Assembly (NCBI GenBank): GCA_015680685.1
Contig: MNCI01006164.1
Span: 267,303-331,302 of the forward strand
Source of the DNA: Gnetum montanum
Taxonomy: Eukaryota; Streptophyta; Gnetopsida; Gnetales; Gnetaceae
DNA length: 64,000 nucleotides
Reading direction: 5' to 3'
Shown here one piece after another: positions 60,960-64,000 of the stretch; position 1 is the first letter of the stretch, and each line of letters begins with the position of its first letter. The notes beneath the pieces are model-generated. The model saw only the letters and a list, made by a program, of their open reading frames with translations, ran no database searches and was not told the DNA's origin. The position numbers and the translations under genes were made by a program.

Positions 60960-61573
60960 TTCTTTGTACTTCTTATTCCATTTAGCATGAATTTTTTATG
61001 TGGTGAGATATGTCATGTAATCAGTAATTCATGACCTCACTACTGAATCTACGACCATGTTATCTTTATAAATAAATTTTCATTAGAAAATTATTCTAAT
61101 AATGGTTCTTCATTTTATCGAGGTTCCCATATCAATATTAAAAGTTGACAAACTACAACATTTTTAGTTTCTTTCCTGTTGACCATCATGATGTTGAGTT
61201 CTTAGAAGATGATGAGCCATCTTATCACTCTTAGACTTATCATTGGTTTACTTATTAGAAATCTAATGGCATTGTGGTTAGAATGAACATAGATAGGATA
61301 CTTGAGCACATAATGTCTAAACTTTTCAAGCATGTACACCACAATCATAAGTTCCTTTATTGTGGTAGTATAATTAAGTTATGATCTAGTGATGCTTCAA
61401 ATAGCATAGTGTATGTAATATGATCATTCTTAATCCTTGAGTTGAGTTAACACTATCCCCAATGCATAGTTTAAAGCATCCATCATAATGTGAAAAGTTG
61501 TAGATCAATCTAGAGAGCCAAGAATTGGTGTCTCAATTAGTTATCCTTTTAGGTTCTTAAATGCCTTTTCACA
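60960..61573 (-). pseudogene. Element D RNase H (degenerate)
   Basis: Only faint similarity to the corresponding part of element A (5.64-6.24 kb). Position between RT and IN and a shared nucleotide framework support it. No catalytic residue could be assigned with confidence. Confidence 0.5.
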
Positions 61574-62510
61574 CTATTCTAACCATTGAAATAATGTATC
61601 TTTCTTTGTTAGTTTAACAAGTAGTTTTGCAATCTTTAAAAAATTTTCAATGAACCTTCTATAGTATCTTGTATGACCAAGGAATGATCTAATGTCTTTA
61701 ACTATTTGTGGCCTTTGAATGATGTTTTGGATAACTCTAATCTTATCTATATCTACCTCAATTTCTTTATAAGATGCCTTATGTCTTAGAACTATGCTAT
61801 CTTGGACCATTAAGTGGCTTTCTTGCCAATTAAGCTTTAAATTGGTTTTAACAAATCTTTTTAAAACCAAATTTTAATGGTCCAAAGCTTTTTTGAAGTC
61901 AAGTCCATATGTAGAAAAATTATCCATGCATATTTAACTCTGTTACCAATCTATTTTTGAAAGATGTTAAAGATAAGCCACTAAAAGGTGGCGGGAGCAT
62001 TACATAGGCCAAATGATAGTTTCCTGTATGTAAATGTTTCCCATAGATTGGTGAATGTTGTTTTCTCTTCATCCTTTAGTGTGATATTAATTTAATTATA
62101 TCCATTTTATCCATCCATGAAGCTATAATTTTGATGTTGCACAATGGTATCCAAGACTTGGTTAACAAACAATAAAGAAAAATGGTCTTTGAATGTTGTC
62201 ATGTTCAACAATCAAAAAATTATATAGATCCTCCACTCGCCACCCTTCTTTGGAATCATGACTAATGGTCTGACCTATTCATTATCTGAAATTGAATAAA
62301 TAGACCCTACCTTCAACAACATTTTTGACTCTCTTTTTTAATAACTTCTTTGAGTTTGGCATTCAATTTCCATTGAGGTTGGTGGTGTGTTTTAATAGCT
62401 GGATTAGTGTGGATTTGATGTTCACAAATGCATGGATCAATACTAATGAGATCATCATAGGACCATATAAATGCAATTGGATATTTGTTTACCACTTCCA
62501 ATAATTTCCT
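61574..62510 (-). pseudogene. Element D reverse transcriptase (degenerate)
   Basis: At 61574-61870 the minus strand reads IDKIRVIQNIIQRPQIVKDI and SFLGHTRYYRRFIENFLKIA, near identical in pattern to element A (SFLGHTGYYRRLIENFSKIA). At 62313-62501 the N-terminal segment reads IDPCICEHQIHTNPAIK, the standard start of gypsy RT. The central palm between them is broken by stops. Confidence 0.85.
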
Positions 62511-62789
62511 CTTTTATTATTTATCAAGATTGACATTTATGATTATGAGTTTCTTGTTGTTAAGAAAAGCATATTCATTTCAATTCTAGTGGTTCTAGTT
62601 CATATCTTTTTGATATCTCTAACTTTTCTCATTCAATATCCTCTTCTTGTTATAACTTAGTACATGAATGTTACCTTCGTATTTATTCTAGTTTATCTAT
62701 TTCTTCGATATAGGCACTCATAATCCTATTCACTAGTTTATCTATATTTGATTTTGATTACTCTTCCTTGATTAGCCACTAGGTGCCTT

Positions 62790-63029
62790 CTTATCTGGTG
62801 GCTACTGCATACAAACATTTTTGTATATATATGTCTTCAAAATTTTTATTTCATGTTGTGATGCATCATGTTTTATTGTCAAAATTATTTGCACGTAATT
62901 GCACCCATTATCACTATATGTGATACATGGAACTCTACATCTTTGAATTATTCTAGCTTCATCTTCATTGGAAATTTTCAATGACAAGCATCTAGTTCCT
63001 AGCTTAGCATCCATAGTGCCAAGCCATGT
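62790..63029 (-). pseudogene. Element D protease, cut by element E
   Basis: The minus strand reads STWLGTMDAKLGTRCLSLKI then CRVPCITYSDNGCNYV, matching element A (AWLSTIDACLGFRDLFLE, VPCIAYSDIGCNCV). The catalytic half is missing because the LTR of element E begins at 63030. Confidence 0.75.
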
Positions 63030-64000
63030 TGATGAGTGGCGAGGTACCCCTACACTCAACCATACGAAATGAGCGTCGCACGCGCGATCCGGTCGAACTC
63101 CGCAAATGGACTAGTTGTGGCACCTAGATTAGTTAGCCTTAGGTCGCAGTTCGCTGTCTTCCCATCTAGACTAGTTTTGCATATGTCACGTATGGTTTAG
63201 TCTAGATGAGGTGTATGATGTGTTCCTAATTCTATCGCTACTCCAGAAGGCAATGGAAAATAATATTAACTAATCTAAACTAAGAGGAAAAAGGTAAGAA
63301 AATCTAATCTAGCCTAAGTGAGATGAGCAACCGATTTCTTGATTAACCGTACACATCTTGGACTTCGTGCACAACTGCCACTGAGACTACTAAGCATAGG
63401 CCTAGGTACGCCATTGGGATTATCAAGCGCAGACCCCAAATACGCCACTGGGTTACCAAGCGTAGATCCCCCTAGCTACACCACTGGGCTACCAAGCAGT
63501 CACACTTAAATGCTCGTAATCAAGTCGTACTCGTTCCGCTTCTAGGAGTTTAGGGTTGAGAGACTAATCGCGATGAGTAACCGATTCCTTAACTAGCCGT
63601 ACACACTCGTAGATGCTCGTAGCTAAGTCGTACTCACACCGCGCTATGAAAGCAATAAATAACATGAAATAAATAACAATAAATAAACTAAGTGAATGCT
63701 GCAATGATGAAGTAATCTCGATCTTTATTTCCGGTCATGTGCGTGTCCAAGTACGGCACACTCGAATAAAGACACCGTACAATCACATTCACCACACTGT
63801 GGGCAGACATGGGAAAATTCTAACTTTGGAGAGATCAAACTACCAGAGCTTCGCTACCTAAAACTGGGATGGAAATGAGGGAGAGACGCCTCTTATTTAT
63901 AGGAATTGCGGCTGGCTGCGATATCACATACGCGATATTGCAGCGTACGCGATATCGCGGCCCATGATACATCGCATACGCGATATCGCGGCCCATGATA
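63030..64000 (-). repeat. Element E: young LTR, cut by the window end
   Basis: It starts TGATGAGTGGCGAGGTACCCC, the best preserved copy of the family start, and continues for at least 971 bp. It contains a TATAAATA box on the minus strand (63894-63901) and a GCGATATCGC-type palindrome cluster (63919-63998). Repeated TACGCCACTGGGTTACCAAGCG-type units occur at about 63370-63500. It is rich in CpG, unlike all other copies here. Orientation makes it the 3' LTR of a minus-strand element continuing beyond the window, or a solo LTR. Confidence 0.85.

Larger units (their letters stand above)
44576..63029 (-). mobile_element. Element D: Athila-like element, split by element C and truncated by element E
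   Basis: Read on the minus strand: protease (from 63029), RT, RNase H, IN (to about 59.6 kb), a spacer with an internal promoter-like motif (58.07-58.16 kb), a jump over element C (58031 to 48870), the accessory gene (48.31-45.77 kb), polypurine tract, then 3' LTR (44576-45451). The order gag-pol-accessory-LTR and the accessory gene shared with C support a single element. Its 5' end, including gag and 5' LTR, lies beyond the window or beyond element E. Confidence 0.75.

Overview
This is nuclear DNA of a land plant, most likely a seed plant. It is AT-rich, has no long intact ORF, carries plant-type TATA boxes and GT-AG introns, an alpha-tubulin fragment, an L1-type LINE and several old Ty3/gypsy LTR retrotransposons. 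I cannot name the species. Almost every coding stretch is broken. Three sequencing or assembly joins are visible: an N inside an exact 49-bp duplication at 9573-9671, a C homopolymer with an N at 24976-25022, and an N gap at 53894-53919.

Layout from the left. Element A (1725-11581, minus strand) is an Athila-like gypsy element with both LTRs, a tRNA-Asp primer-binding site, gag, PR, RT, RNase H and IN. Between A and B, and again to the right of B, lie exons of one host gene on the plus strand (about 11.84-14.12 kb and 32.10-32.34 kb). Element B (14122-32097, minus strand, perfect TTGAC target duplication) is an 18-kb Tat/Ogre-like element sitting inside a coding exon of that gene. B has gag and PR on the right and RT, RNase H, a second RNase H and IN on the left. 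A 6-kb block between PR and RT holds a plus-strand gene with its own TATA box, at least five introns and a coiled-coil C-terminus. Arrays of a related short tandem repeat occur at three places around these blocks.

From 32.34 to 44.57 kb there is AT-rich spacer and a decayed LINE, split by about 3.6 kb of other DNA that includes an alpha-tubulin N-terminal pseudogene. Element D (minus strand, 3' LTR at 44576-45451) carries a large accessory gene at about 45.77-48.31 kb and pol at about 59.6-63.03 kb. It is split by element C (48870-58031, plus strand). C has gag and the same accessory gene but no recognisable pol, so it looks non-autonomous. A young CpG-rich LTR, element E, cuts D's protease at 63030 and runs off the window.

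Elements A, C, D and E share LTR ends and, in A, C and E (with a faint trace in D), a GATATC-type palindrome repeat just upstream of the TATA box. In C, and more faintly in D, the same motif plus a TATA box recurs inside the element ahead of the accessory gene, suggesting a separate internal promoter. Element B uses a different palindrome (GCTACGCTA/TAGCGTAGC), found in its LTRs and around its antisense gene. The most interesting material is this pair of accessory-gene systems: in C and D the gene is in sense, and in B it is antisense and keeps its introns.
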